Shown piece by piece: positions 45,071 through 55,823 of a stretch of DNA of 64,000 nucleotides. Source of the DNA: Anthonomus grandis grandis. Lineage: Eukaryota > Arthropoda > Insecta > Coleoptera > Curculionidae. The notes below the pieces were generated by a model, which was not told the origin of the DNA, searched no databases, and saw only the letters and a program-made list of their open reading frames with translations. A program made the translations under genes and the position numbers. The stretch is taken from assembly GCF_022605725.1 (NCBI RefSeq), contig NC_065548.1, positions 40,479,131 to 40,543,130 on the forward strand, in the 5' to 3' direction. Each line of letters opens with the position of its first letter. Positions within the stretch are counted from its first letter, which is position 1.

Positions 45071-47924
45071 TTATTGATTGAGTAGCCTCAGCACAGAAGA
45101 TAGCGTATCAACAAATAGATCTATGTTGTAGTTACAAAGCGTATTAAACAAATTACATATGTAAAAAATCGGAGCTCTCTTGAAAATATTGTTTAATGCT
45201 CTGTTGCAATAAAAAGTGCGAGAATTTCTGGAGTTTATCCTTGGGACAATGTACCGAATCTGATTTAAGAGTGAAATGCAGTCTATTTTGTTGTTTACTA
45301 GCTTATATAAGAAAGTTATAGCCGTTGTCACACGACGATCGAGTAAGGTTTTCATATTGAACCGTCCAAGCATGACATTTTGGCAAGTGCCTCTGGCTGG
45401 ATAAACGCCATCTTCCCTATAGTGCAAATACTTTATAAACCTGCGTTGTATATATTCAACGTTTTTGATTTCAGTTTCATATATTGGATGCCATATAAGT
45501 GACGCATACTCGAGTCTTGAGCGTACAAAAGATTGATATAATAATAGTACCACGCTGGTATCGTTAAAATTACGACAATTTCTAATAATAAACCCCAAAG
45601 ACCTGGATGATGATAGTACAATATTCTGAATGTGGCTTTTAAAGTCAAAATTTTCATCAAACGTTACACCCAAATCCTTGATTTCATGGCATCTTGTTAA
45701 GGAAGATTCTGTATATGGTAATCATATTGTATAGAAGTTTTATTTCTACAATAGGAAACAAGAAAACATTTTGATACATTAAGAAAAAGTCTGTTATTCT
45801 GACACCAGCTATTAATACTATTTAATACTTCTTGAAGATGTTGGCAGTCGGCTAAACAGTTAATTTTAGTGTAAATTTTCAGATCGTCGGCAAAAAGCAA
45901 TTTATAACAAGAGATGATTGATGCGAGATCGTTAATAAACAATATAAACAACAAAGGACCCAAATTTGCTCCCTGGGGAACTCCAGATTTCACTATATAT
46001 TGAGAAGAACGAAAGCCGTCGATCTCGACAAACTGCCTACGCCCATTGAGATACGAGGAAAGAAAACTTAACAGACCTGTGGAACAGCCCAGATAATCCA
46101 GTTTTTTTAATAAAATTCTGAGATCTACCTGATCAAACGCCTTCTGAAAGTCCATGTAAAGGACATCTACCTGACCTCTAGCATTAAGCGCCTGACACAC
46201 ATATTCAGAAAGACAGCTCAGGTTTGTGACACATGATCTCTGCTCCACAAACCCGTGCTGATCGATAGAGATGAAAGATTTAACTTGATTGTACAGTTGT
46301 TTATGAATACAAATTTCAAAGAGCTTGGAAAAATTGCATAAAATAGATATAGGTCTATAATTTCGAAGCTCCGACTTATCGCCCTTTTTAAAGATTGGTA
46401 TGACTCGCGCTATCTTCCAGCAAGAAGGAAATATACCTGTGCGTATGCAGAGGTTAAAAATGTAAGTCAATGGTTTCGCCAATGCCGCAATACAGTCTTT
46501 CACTATGAAGCTCGGAATAAAGTCTGTACCGCAAGTTGACTTGTTTTTAAGTTTTTTGGAGGCTTCAATAATATCAGACTCATTTAAATAATTTAAAGTT
46601 ACATCACTTTGACAATGTTTTAGTGTAGATGAAGTAAAGTTGTTAGCGTCAGACTCAATGTAAACACTCTGAAAAAAATTGGCGAAAGCATCAACTATCG
46701 ATTGTGGATTCGAAAACTCATCGGCACCATCCCTTATAATACCCGGTATTCTAGAATCGCCCTTCCTCATTTGAATGTACCTCCAAAACTCAGAACTATC
46801 CCTGCAAATATTCGTTTCTATATTACGTAAATAGTTATTATATGCGTTTGTTTTTACTGTTTTGAGAGTAGTTCGTATGTTTTTAAATTTATCATAATGG
46901 TAGGTTGTATTATATCTTTTATAATTCTTGTGGGCTGATTCTTTACTTTTAATTAACTGTATGATCTCTGAGGTAAACCAGGGAGGATACCGACGCCTTC
47001 GATCCTTCCTCAAAGGTACAGTGTTCTGAAACATAACGTTAAGAGAGTTATATAAATGGTCACAGGCTTCGTTGACACCCAAACACTTAAACAATTGTTC
47101 CCAATTTGCATGCAATATTGAATCGTATAACAAAGGAAAATTGGCCCTTCGAAAATTGAACGTCTTGGGTGCATTTCTGCATAGTTCAAATGATGGTGAT
47201 TTTTCGATTTTTAAGTTATTAACATAGACGAGTAGCGGGGGGTGATATTGATCAACCCTCGAAATCGGCATGTCTGATTCTATGACCGTACAGTCAACAT
47301 TCGAAATTACCAAATCCAGGGTTCGGTCAATAATATTTTTGACATTGTTTAATTGCTTTAGATCTAAAATATTTAGAAAATAATTAATAAGTGCACATTT
47401 ATTATCAAGTTCACTAATACCAAAGAGAGGTACGTTGAAATCACCCAAGACAATCAACTTCTGGTTTAAAACTGCATCATGCAGGCATAGTGCCTCAATA
47501 AAATTTTCCAGATAATCATAGGATAAAGACGGCATAAGATAAATTATAATTACACCAATACGAAAATGAGAGTTAATATTTAGTCTACACCCTACAATAT
47601 CTATTAATGCAAAATGTTGATTTATATGGGAAAAGTCAATAGGCACAGCCCTGAGTTCCCCTTTGATGGCCAAGAGTACACCCCCGCCCCTTGCGACACT
47701 ATGAGACTCGAAGTTACGGTCGGCGCGATAGACGTCATAATAAGTTGGAAACAGTTCAGAACTTGAGATGTCATCTTTTAACCACGTTTCAGTAAGTCCC
47801 ACAATGTCACAAAAACCCGTAGATAATGAGTTATAAATTTCATGAGTTTTACTATTACAGCCTCTAGAGTTTTGATAGTATAATATAAGATCTTTGCTTA
47901 AATTCGTATCGGAAGGGGGTGACC
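45071..47924 (-). pseudogene. LINE ORF2: endonuclease and reverse transcriptase, one frameshift
   Basis: The frame opens just after ORF1 and has no ATG near its start. Codons such as YYQNSRGC are already typical of the endonuclease, so translation may depend on reinitiation or a start I cannot see. Endonuclease motifs: LTETWL, RGGGVLLAI, LGDFNVP, DLVISNVD, and YHPPLLV. RT motifs: FKKGDKSELRNYRPISIL, DQHGFVEQRSC, LYMDFQKAFDQVD, SGVPQGANLGPLLFILF and catalytic LFADDLKIY. At about 45695 one T is missing compared with a continuous frame, and 45071-45673 carries the rest of the protein, including SRLEYASLIWHP and a cysteine-poor C-terminus. Full length would be about 950 residues. Confidence 0.9.
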
Positions 47925-48758
47925 TTATGAGTTTAAAGATACAATTCTAGGAATTCCTAGTACATATTTAATTGTAAGATCATGTTCACCCTGATCTACC
48001 CTAGCATTAAGTTGCGCCTTCACATCTTTATAATAACTAATTTGTTTGGGAGTTTTATCGTAAGATATGGTTACATTTTTATAATATTGCGAATCACGAA
48101 GTTTTTTGCTGTTTTTTATTAGTTTATGGATCGTATCTTCTCCTGGGAGTGACACTTTAATTGGTCGCGGTGTGTTTCTTCCAGGATCATATTTGCCCAA
48201 CCTGTGCATATCGAAATCATTGATCTGAGTGTCGGGAGTGATTGTCTTCATTATATTCTTAACATCCTCTCGCTCTTTGCGAATTCTTTGTTCTTTACTT
48301 TCATTAGACGAGGGTTCCTTTAGATTAAATATGATCAAATTTCTCTTACGGATATTACGCTCGTTGACCTCCGAAATAATTTCCTCAAATTGGGCTGGTA
48401 CAATGCTTGTAGGAGCGCCACTATTGGTTGAACTGAGTTCTCGCAATTTACTTTCGAGCTCAGTAATTTTGGCCATAAGTTTGGATGTTTCTTCCTGAAT
48501 GATAGATTTAAAATTAGACAGATTTTCCATTCGGGTCTCACAGCGAGCGCAGACAAATTTCAAGGCCCGTGCTCTTTTCCTCGTAATGCGGGTATAGTCA
48601 TCGGTTGATAGCCCGGCGCAGGACGCGTGCATGGTGCCTTTGCAGGCATCGCACTGAATTGCGTTGCGTGCCTCAACACGGCTGGTGCAGTTTGCGCAGT
48701 CCATGTATTCTACCGCTCGAGTAGATCGATTATTTGAAGCAGAAGAAAAATTGTGCAC
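47925..48758 (-). CDS. LINE ORF1 protein, PHD-type finger and coiled coil
   Basis: 277 residues, open from ATG at 48758 to TAA at 47925. Residues ~19-75 form a PHD-like zinc finger (CANC, CDACKGTMHASC, CARC). Residues ~80-115 (LMAKITELESKLREL) are a probable coiled coil. From ~130 the charged region RKRNLIIFNLKEPSSNESKE starts an RNA-binding (RRM-like) domain continuing through DFDMHRLGKYDPGRNTPRPI. The order finger, coiled coil, RRM-like is that of ORF1 proteins in CR1/Jockey-type LINEs, which bind element RNA and form complexes. A second in-frame ATG lies 18 codons downstream, just before the finger, and either could be used. Confidence 0.88.
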   Translation of the reverse strand: MHNFSSASNNRSTRAVEYMDCANCTSRVEARNAIQCDACKGTMHASCAGLSTDDYTRITRKRARALKFVCARCETRMENLSNFKSIIQEETSKLMAKITELESKLRELSSTNSGAPTSIVPAQFEEIISEVNERNIRKRNLIIFNLKEPSSNESKEQRIRKEREDVKNIMKTITPDTQINDFDMHRLGKYDPGRNTPRPIKVSLPGEDTIHKLIKNSKKLRDSQYYKNVTISYDKTPKQISYYKDVKAQLNARVDQGEHDLTIKYVLGIPRIVSLNS

Positions 48759-48860
48759 AGCGGCAACTCTGCCCGGTGTTCGGACGCAAGGATCCTGGCA
48801 GCAGTTCTTAGCTCGTCAAGTACAAAGTTCAATCGGCGGATTATGCAGTGTGTTATAAGG

Positions 48861-49181
48861 TAAGAATATGTGTTAAAAGATTAGTTTATTGCCTATTTAC
48901 CATCGAATTCCACAGCTGTATGATGGTTTCTTGAAGATTATGCAGTCGGTAATAATAAATTCATCAATTAAAGCAGTAAATCGATGATATTAACCAGGAG
49001 AAATTTGTAAACAATACTTTACGATTTGTTGCCGCGTTGCCGCTATAAGTACTCGTAAAACGTGTTGTAATAATGTAAAAAATATATATCTATAGATAAT
49101 TAATATCGTATATCTTTTTAAACGTTTAAATATTGTATGGAACCCTTTTAAAGCAAATTTAAAACCATTAAATAACTGTAT
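48861..49181. other. No gene recognised
   Basis: About 320 A+T-rich bases between the LINE 5' end and the next LTR. No motif seen. Confidence 0.5.
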
Positions 49182-49585
49182 TGTAATGATATTGGTAAAA
49201 CCGTGACCATTATCTGTGCCTTGTCATTCCGGAATTATCGCGGTTACACAAGTCAGCACATATATCGGTCTCTGGAGTCGCATGGAAGGTTAGCGAATCT
49301 TCCCGAACCATGGTCTGTCGAGTATATAAGAGTATAGAGCCCGTGCGGCCGGGAGACAAGGTTAGGTAAGAATATCGTCGCAATATAAATAGATATAGAT
49401 AGAAATAAATAAATTTTAGTAGCGATATAAATTGATATAAATAGTAGTAAATAAAGACAGTCTAAATTATCATTTCTAGAAATTTTAGGGGATGGTGTTA
49501 AGTTAAGTTTATACATAAATCAATTGACTATTTTTGTACATCGAGTATTTAAATTCACACACAACAACCGGATGAAAACGCTACA
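49182..49585 (+). repeat. 5' LTR
   Basis: 404 bases from TGTAATGATATTGG to ACGCTACA. Immediately followed by TTAGTGCCAGGTGTGAGG, a likely primer-binding site in which the expected TGG reads TAG. Confidence 0.75.
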
Positions 49586-49685
49586 TTAGTGCCAGGTGTG
49601 AGGTATGAATTAGCATTGATTAACTGGACATTAGTGACAAATTAATAATAGTAAACTGAAATAAATCGGACTAGATTGTGTGAAA

Positions 49686-50250
49686 ATGCCAAAGCTGGTG
49701 GATTTAAAAATTGCTGAGCTGCAAAGGGAGCTGGAGTAAGGAAACTGCAATGAAAAATAAAGCGGAATTGCAGGAGCGGCTTCCTAACGCTTTAATTTTG
49801 GATGAGTCTGAATGACCCAAAAAAGCGACATCGGTCAAATGTTGCAGGGCCTAGAAGCTAAATTGCATGAAGAGTTGAAAGTCGATGATAAAGTAAAGTT
49901 GTAAAACAATTCTAAACCTAGCCTGCCAACCTAGAAAGACAAATTGCTAGAAAATACTGCAAAGTGGGAGAAAATTCTCCAAAACTAGAAGAAAACTCTG
50001 CGACACTCACCAGTTTAAAAAGTAAACCTTAGGACAAGCTAATAGAAGCTTATTCTAGGTTGAAAGAAAAGATTCAAAAAAAATAATGTCAATTTAAAAG
50101 TGGACATCAGAAAAGATTTCAGAAAACAAGAATGAATTAAAAGAAGAAATTCTTTAAATAATGAAGGATAGAATCCAAAAAGTTCAAAACAAAATCGCAT
50201 AATTTGACAATCCTTCAGCAGTAGACTATAAGAACAAGCTTAAGCCAATA
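49686..50250 (+). pseudogene. Ty3-type gag start with SAP-like motif, broken
   Basis: From ATG 49686 the frame reads MPKLVDLKIAELQRELE, then a TAA. Past the break KAELQERLPNALILDESE follows in another frame. Together this is the SAP-motif pattern (L-x-V-A-E-L-R-x-E-L ... K-x-x-L-x-x-R-L) found at the start of several insect Ty3-type Gag proteins. Downstream, Lys/Glu-rich remnants without motif extend to about 50250. Non-functional. Confidence 0.6.
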
Positions 50251-50424
50251 TAGAATCTGTTGGGCAAATGTGCCATAAACCGTCTTAATTTAATGATACT
50301 ACATTATGGAATATTTATCAGCGTCTGACATAGACATATTTCAGGTGTGACTGAACATAACGCATCTCTAAATGCCCCACCAGGTGGTTGTAGATTCTTG
50401 AGCTTCGGACGACGTTCCTTGTAA

Positions 50425-50835
50425 GATAGTGGCAGCATCTCCTCTCAATGCCAACGTAACACATGGAGTAAAATTACCTTTGCATCTGTAGTAAGTCACC
50501 TTACGGATGCCTCATCTTGGAACACATTTTGCATGTCAGAAAAACCGTTTTTTTAGGCCAATGATCTAAATTTTTTCTTTTTATGTCTGGAGTAAGCTGG
50601 CTGGATATATTGTCAGTTCGCCTGCTGTCGTTCCTATGTTTTGTCATCAGATCTTTCGCTTCCATATTTTCGCTAACGTTTAGTAACGATTTGATAAGTT
50701 GATCTCTTAACTGAAAAAAGCTGTAACTTTTAGGGTTAAGAATACAATATTTACGATAGATGTAAAATGCGTTCCATGCGCATATATATAAAAGGTGAAA
50801 AATTTCTTCCATTTGGGAACATAAACTTGTTTTTT
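50425..50835 (-). pseudogene. piggyBac transposase C-terminal fragment
   Basis: Minus-strand frame 50501-50812 reads WNAFYIYRKYCILN, FFQLRDQLIKSLLN, and later RRTDNISSQLTPDIKRKNLDHWPKK followed by LTCKMCSKMRHP. The blocks W-N-A-F-I-I-Y-K-K, FxxFRxQLIxSLL and the Cys-rich tail are those of piggyBac (DDE_Tnp_1_7) transposases. In another frame the zinc ribbon goes on with VTYYRCKG. No piggyBac ends (CCC...GGG with TTAA) are seen. The fragment lies antisense inside the deleted LTR element and stops near its 3' LTR. Confidence 0.7.
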
Positions 50836-50876
50836 GCGAACCGAATACAGTTTACCCTTTTTTACTTTGGGGGTAG

Positions 50877-51237
50877 TGTAACAATATTGGCAACGCCATA
50901 ACCAGCTGTACTTTGAAATTCCGGAATTATCACGATGATACCATTGAGCGAACCGCACAATATTTCTGCAGACGTGTAGAAGGTTAGCCAATCTTTCGAA
51001 ACAATGGTCTTTCGAGTATATCAGGAGCCCGCGCCGCCAGGAGACAAGTTCAAGTAAGAATATTGGTGCGATATTAAAATCGACATAAAAAGTAGTAAAT
51101 AAATACAGTGTCAATAAATATTTCTAGTAGTCTTAAGTAATTGTGTTTAATAATATAAGTGCGTAAATAAATCAGTGGACTATTTTTGTGCACCGAGTGT
51201 TGTACTTCACACCTACCTAATAAGTAAAAATGCTACA
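50877..51237 (+). repeat. 3' LTR
   Basis: 361 bases from TGTAACAATATTGG to AATGCTACA. Preceded by GGGGGTAG, a possible polypurine tract. Diverged from the 5' LTR by many substitutions and indels. Confidence 0.75.
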
Positions 51238-51241
51238 GTAT

Positions 51242-53392
51242 TATTCTTTTTAATAATGCCATAGGGTGATTTTGAATTTTATGGTAATTTGTCTTGATTG
51301 CTAAGGTTATTAGTAATACTTCTAAATATTTTTTCACTACCTTATTAGGCTAGAAGGTTTTAACGTAACATACATAAGAATATATGCATCATCTTATATT
51401 TATTTTAAGTATTTAAATAGGTATTGTTATACATTGGGCTTATTGATTATTTTTATTATGCTATTATATACTATTTATTATGTTTCCTTCTTCTTCTTCT
51501 TCTTCTTCTTCCTCAAATACAATGGACTCGCGTCGTATTTCCAGGGCCGCCCAATATTGTTGTTTATGGACCTACAGTTTAACGTGGGTTCCGAACCATG
51601 TCATGTCAATTATTTACTTACTGATAAATATTAACAGTTTTAAGTTTTAACTTATCTTTTGTATTTTATTATTCATTCAAAGTGTAATAAAGCAATTTAG
51701 ATAGTTTACGAGTTTCATTTTATTTAGTGCATTAAAAACTTAATATCTCGAAAAGGGTTATTCGTAGCGAGATTTTTGACGTACCTTTTTTAAGCAAAAA
51801 GCTAGCAAAATGCATATTTAAATATCAAATAAAATCATGCCAACCTCAAAAAAGTAACGGAATTAAAAAAAAATAACAAAATGTTGTTGATGGCGCCCTC
51901 TATGACTTTTGAAAAAAAGGTAAATTTTTATATTTTCCATAAAAAAAGTCAATATTCTAAAAAGTAATAAAAGCAAAAAAAAATGATAAATTTATGGGCA
52001 ACATTCAAAAAAATTACATCAAATTTACCATCTTAGTTGTCTTTGACTTTCAGACCAGGAAATTTTAACTTAGCCTCATTTTTTTTTTAAATCTGCTGTT
52101 AAATTATTTACCATTATTTATGAGACATCATATATATACCTATAAGAGAAAGCTAGATAGTATTCCACAAACCAAAATTATAAACTTTAAGTTAATATTA
52201 AATTGATATATAACATAATCTAATTTTGTCAGTATTGTTAATTTTTGGGTTCTGATAATGAATTAGAATTTCTGCCATTTTCTGGATCATTCATAAATAA
52301 ATTGCAAAAAAATAAATTATGCTACTTTGCCAATGTTAACCGATCTTGTTTCTTTCATTTTCCAATTTGGGATACGCTGTATATATAAAACATTACAAAC
52401 CAAATTTGTTAAAGAACTTTAAAAAATATCTTCTATCAGTGAATGAAACTATTAACAACTCTGTTCTGTTAATTTGTTCATGTAACAAAAGTTAATTCAA
52501 ATTATCAGTAAAAGAGAAAGGTTAATCGTGAAATGGCGTGCTTTTTTGTTGTCCCGATATCGGCCACTAAAAATTCAGCATATTAGTCAAGATAAAGATT
52601 TACCCTTTAAGGGAAAAAGCAAATAAGCCTTTTATATCACTTCTGTAGATCTGTTTTTTGTTAGTTAGGTAATTATAAAAATTATAATTTACGGTAATAA
52701 TATATTTTTTTAATGTAAGTACTTTTTTTAGTTCTGAAAATGCTTTGCTAAAGTTTGTTTTTTTTTTGCTTAATTAGAATTTCCTGAAAACTTCGTCATA
52801 CAATATAGCTATTTTCCCATAATTATACTTGCGTCTACCACAACTACATCTTACAATCTGTAAAAAAAGCAAATACATTAGCACATCTATCTTATTTTAA
52901 TTAAACCTTGAAAACAACACATTGCGGCAACAATTAGACTCGCTATATTATTAGCTCAAGAGACTGACAATAATGAGCTTAGAGGTAAGACTAAGAGAGA
53001 ACTGCAGTAAGTTTGGTTAACAGCACTTTGAAATAAAGTTGTGATGAAATCAAGTCTGCTTTTAGGAACCAGAGTTAATTCTTGTAAAATCTTATAAAGG
53101 ATGTTATTTTTTACATATTACAATACATAAAAAAATATTTCATAAAATATTACATAAAATATTTCATATTAAATATATAACACATATACACGATCAAAGT
53201 TATGGATACTGCTTAAATAAAAATGCGTCATCTAAATAAAGAGTATTAAAAAAAATATATGTGTGGGAAGTAAATAGTTAAAAATATCTTTTAATTTTTG
53301 TATCATCTTAAGGTAAATTTTCTAGAGATTTCTTCCTTGCTGTGACCGGTCTAATTAACCTACTTCTCAGTTTCGATTCTTTAAGGCATATA
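51242..53392. other. No gene recognised; one TTC microsatellite
   Basis: About 2.1 kb of A+T-rich DNA. The only clear feature is eight TTC units at 51488-51511. The open stretches are short and motif-free. Confidence 0.5.
51488..51511. repeat. (TTC)8 microsatellite
   Basis: Eight uninterrupted TTC units, a simple repeat in otherwise irregular A+T-rich DNA. Confidence 0.9.
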
Positions 53393-53825
53393 CATCAAAA
53401 TTCTCTACATATATTTTAAGAGCGTATTCCTGAGGTCACAGTAAGACTTTTTTTTCTTATAAACATGGGTCCTAAAATGCACCCCCTTCAAGCTACAGCC
53501 ATCGCAAGAAATGTAAAAAAAAATCGATTTTTTAAAACTGTGTCTACAGTTTTGCATCAAATTTAACGAAATTTAGAATACCCCCGTTATTTTAGGCGGT
53601 CTATTTACTCCTTATCTTAAAGAAGGCGTAAAACTAATTTTAAGGGGTAATCTGAGGGGGTGCACACTTTTGACCGCCAAAACTTTATGTGTACATAATT
53701 TTTTTTAAAAATTAAGCTAAACCAGAATATGGGCCATATAAAAATCTAAATTTTATGTCTTTTGCATTTTTTTGATAATACGAATAGTTTTTGAGAAAAT
53801 CACCGATTAATAAAAGGCTACCAAT
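53393..53825 (+). repeat. Left TIR
   Basis: Inverted partner of 55290-55723. The outer nine bases are deleted (TACATCAAAATTC here against TACAGGGTGTTTCAAAATTC at the other end). Similarity continues to the GAGAAAATCACCG block. Confidence 0.8.
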
Positions 53826-54107
53826 AACGTAATAATTAAAATTTAAACAGATAATATAAAGTAGTAGGCTGTGACTATTTGTTTTAGCACATTTTTTAAG
53901 CGGCACGACATTTAACAATATATAGGTAGACTAATTGTTGAAACTTTGTTATTGAGGTTTTTTCAATAAATTGATGAACAATTATTTACATTAAAGAATG
54001 ACGGTTTATAAAAATACAAAAATTGGTTAAAAAATTATTTAACATTTGTTAACATAATAATTAATTATTTTTTAAATAAACAATAAACTTCTGAGAAACA
54101 AATATTT

Positions 54108-55194
54108 TTTTTATAAAAAGTGCTCGAAATGCGCACCCCCCGCTGCAATACAAGCCTCCATTCGTCTTCTCATAGATTGTCTTACTCGCTCTAAAATTCC
54201 GGGAGTATTTCTTATTGTTTCAAAGACATCAATAATTCTTTGCCTTAGGACCTCGAGCGAAGGCACTTGACCAGGATTATAGACGAGGCTTTTTACATAT
54301 CCCCAGAAAAAAAAATCCAGAGGATTGCAGTCCGGGGAGCGTGGAGGCCATGGTATTGGGCCTGCTCTACCAATCCATCTCTCAGGAAACACAAAGTTCA
54401 AATAGTCACGCACTGTTATACGGAAATGAGGGGGGCACCGTCATGCATAAACCACATGTTCGCTCGCACATTTAAAGGTACATTGTCTAGTAAACCATTT
54501 ATATGGTGCTGTAGAAAGTCTAAATAAGTGTCGCCAACTAAAATTCTAGGAAAAAAGAAAGGACCAATTAACTCATCTCCCACTAAACCTGCCCATACAT
54601 TAAGGCTAAAGTGCTCCTGGTGGTGAGATTGCCTAATTTCGTGCGGATTCTCTGCTGCCCAAACATGCACATTGTGAAAATTCACCACCCCTTCCCGCGA
54701 AAAATGAGCTTCGTCTGTGAATAGAATACTTGATAAATAATTATTATCTCTCGCACATCTCTGAAGTAACCCCTTGCAAACTGTAAGCGCCTTGGGAAAT
54801 CTTGAGGTAGCAAAGCTTGAACTCTTTGAATATGGTATGGATACAAGCTATTTTAGTGCAAAACCCGCCAGACAGTTGCATGAGAAACATCCAAATTCTG
54901 ACCTATTTGTCGGGTACTTAGGCCAGGATCGTCGTCGATGGCATTCAAAATTTGCTCCTCTGTCACTGGGTTTCGTGCTTGTTGCGGTCTGCCTGCATTG
55001 TTCCTGGGGGTCCGAAAACTACCGTATTCCCTAAGATGCCGATGTGACTCTGAAAATGTTCGTACATTCGGGAGTCGGCGATTAGGAAACCTTAACTGAT
55101 ACAATCTTTGAGCTTCATACGCGTTACCATCAGCAAGACCATAAACAAAATGAATGTCTGCAAGATGTTCGAATGAATAACGTTCATTTTCCAT
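54108..55194 (-). pseudogene. DD41D transposase, frame-broken
   Basis: About 360 codons in four pieces. 54853-55194: N-terminal double HTH (VSHATVWRVLH at its end) preceded by TRQIGQNL. 54690-54850: a stretch with PYHIQRVQALLPQDFPRRLQ and FTDEAHF, the first catalytic Asp, across a frame shift. 54416-54688: HVWAAENPHEIRQ, LNVWAGLVGDELIGPFFF and MHDGAP, the second Asp. 54111-54413: WPPRSPDCNPLDFFFWG, the third Asp. One C is missing in the poly-C run at about 54432-54437, which ends the third piece. Counting over this break gives 41 residues between the last two Asp. It would cut and paste the element. Non-functional as it stands. Confidence 0.88.
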
Positions 55195-55289
55195 TTTAGC
55201 AATGTTAGCCTCAAAAATAAAAATGTCAACATTTGCGAAACACAGCCTACTTTCTAAATTTATTCTTTGATTTTTAATTTATGATATTG

Positions 55290-55723
55290 CTATCCTTTTA
55301 TTCACCGGCGATTTTCTCAAAAACTAATAGTCGTATAAAAAAAAATGCAAGAGACCAAAAATTTAAATTTTTGTATGGTCTATTTTTTGGTGTAGCTTCA
55401 TTTAAAAAAAAAGTGTGTACACATAAAATTTTGGCCGTCAAAAGTGTGCATCTCCTCAGTTTACCCCTTAAAAATAGTTTTACGCCTTTTCTAAGATAAA
55501 GAGTAAAAAGACCGCCTAAAATAACAGGGGTATTCCAAATTTCATTAAATTTGATGCAAAACTGTAGACACAGTTTTAAAAAATCGATTTTTTTTACACT
55601 TCTTGCGATTGCTGTAGCTTGAAGGGGGTGCATTTTAGGACCCATGTTTATAGGAAAAAAAGTCTTATTTTGACCTCAGGAATACGCCCTTAAAATATAT
55701 GTAGTGAATTTTGAAACACCCTG
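55290..55723 (-). repeat. Right TIR
   Basis: Inverted partner of 53393-53825, with the intact terminal CACCCTG. Open stretches of 70-115 codons that cross it on either strand are accidental. Confidence 0.8.
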
Positions 55724-55823
55724 TATATTCTTTTTTGGACATTTTTATAGTGTCAAATTTAACAATAATTTTTATTTAAAAACTCTTGTGTATATAGAAT
55801 GAGTTTCATATAAAACATATATA

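Larger units (their letters stand above)
44794..48860 (-). mobile_element. Nearly intact Jockey/CR1-like LINE
   Basis: Complete LINE on the minus strand: 5' leader (about 48760-48860), ORF1 (47925-48758), ORF2 (45071 to about 47924), 3' UTR with a perfect stem-loop (44993-45010) and a tail of eight or so ATAA/TTAT units at 44796-44825. Only one single-base frameshift interrupts ORF2. ORF1 is open throughout. The endonuclease and RT motifs are complete, making this the best-preserved element of the window and probably a recent insertion. Clade assignment beyond the Jockey/CR1 group needs a tree. Confidence 0.92.
49182..51237 (+). mobile_element. Short Ty3-type LTR element, heavily deleted
   Basis: LTRs 49182-49585 and 50877-51237 share the same ends (TGTAA..., ...GCTACA) and the block GGAATTATC, ATGGTCT, GGAGACAAG and ACTATTTTTGT in order. 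GTAT stands before (49178-49181) and after (51238-51241), a four-base target duplication. The interior is only 1.29 kb: a broken gag start and an antisense piggyBac fragment, no RT or integrase. The LTRs have diverged noticeably, so it is old. Ty3 assignment rests on the SAP-like gag start and four-base duplication. Confidence 0.75.
53393..55723 (-). mobile_element. DD41D-type Tc1/mariner transposon with long TIRs
   Basis: TIRs of about 430 bases (53393-53825 and about 55290-55723) are highly similar: both contain TTTAAAACTGTGTCTACAG and the CCTAAAATGCACCCCCTTCA / GAAGGGGGTGCATTTTAGGA pair. The right end is CACCCTG next to TATA. The left end lacks nine bases of the matching CAGGGTGTT. A broken transposase gene lies between on the minus strand. 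The element is flanked by TA-rich sequence as expected for TA targets. Spacing of the catalytic residues supports the DD41D group, described in the literature as the Visitor family (recalled, not checked). Confidence 0.85.

Noticed and set aside
55298..55645. 115-codon minus-strand frame as a gene
   Set aside because: It lies wholly in the right TIR of the DD41D element, and its counterpart in the left TIR is not open in the same way.
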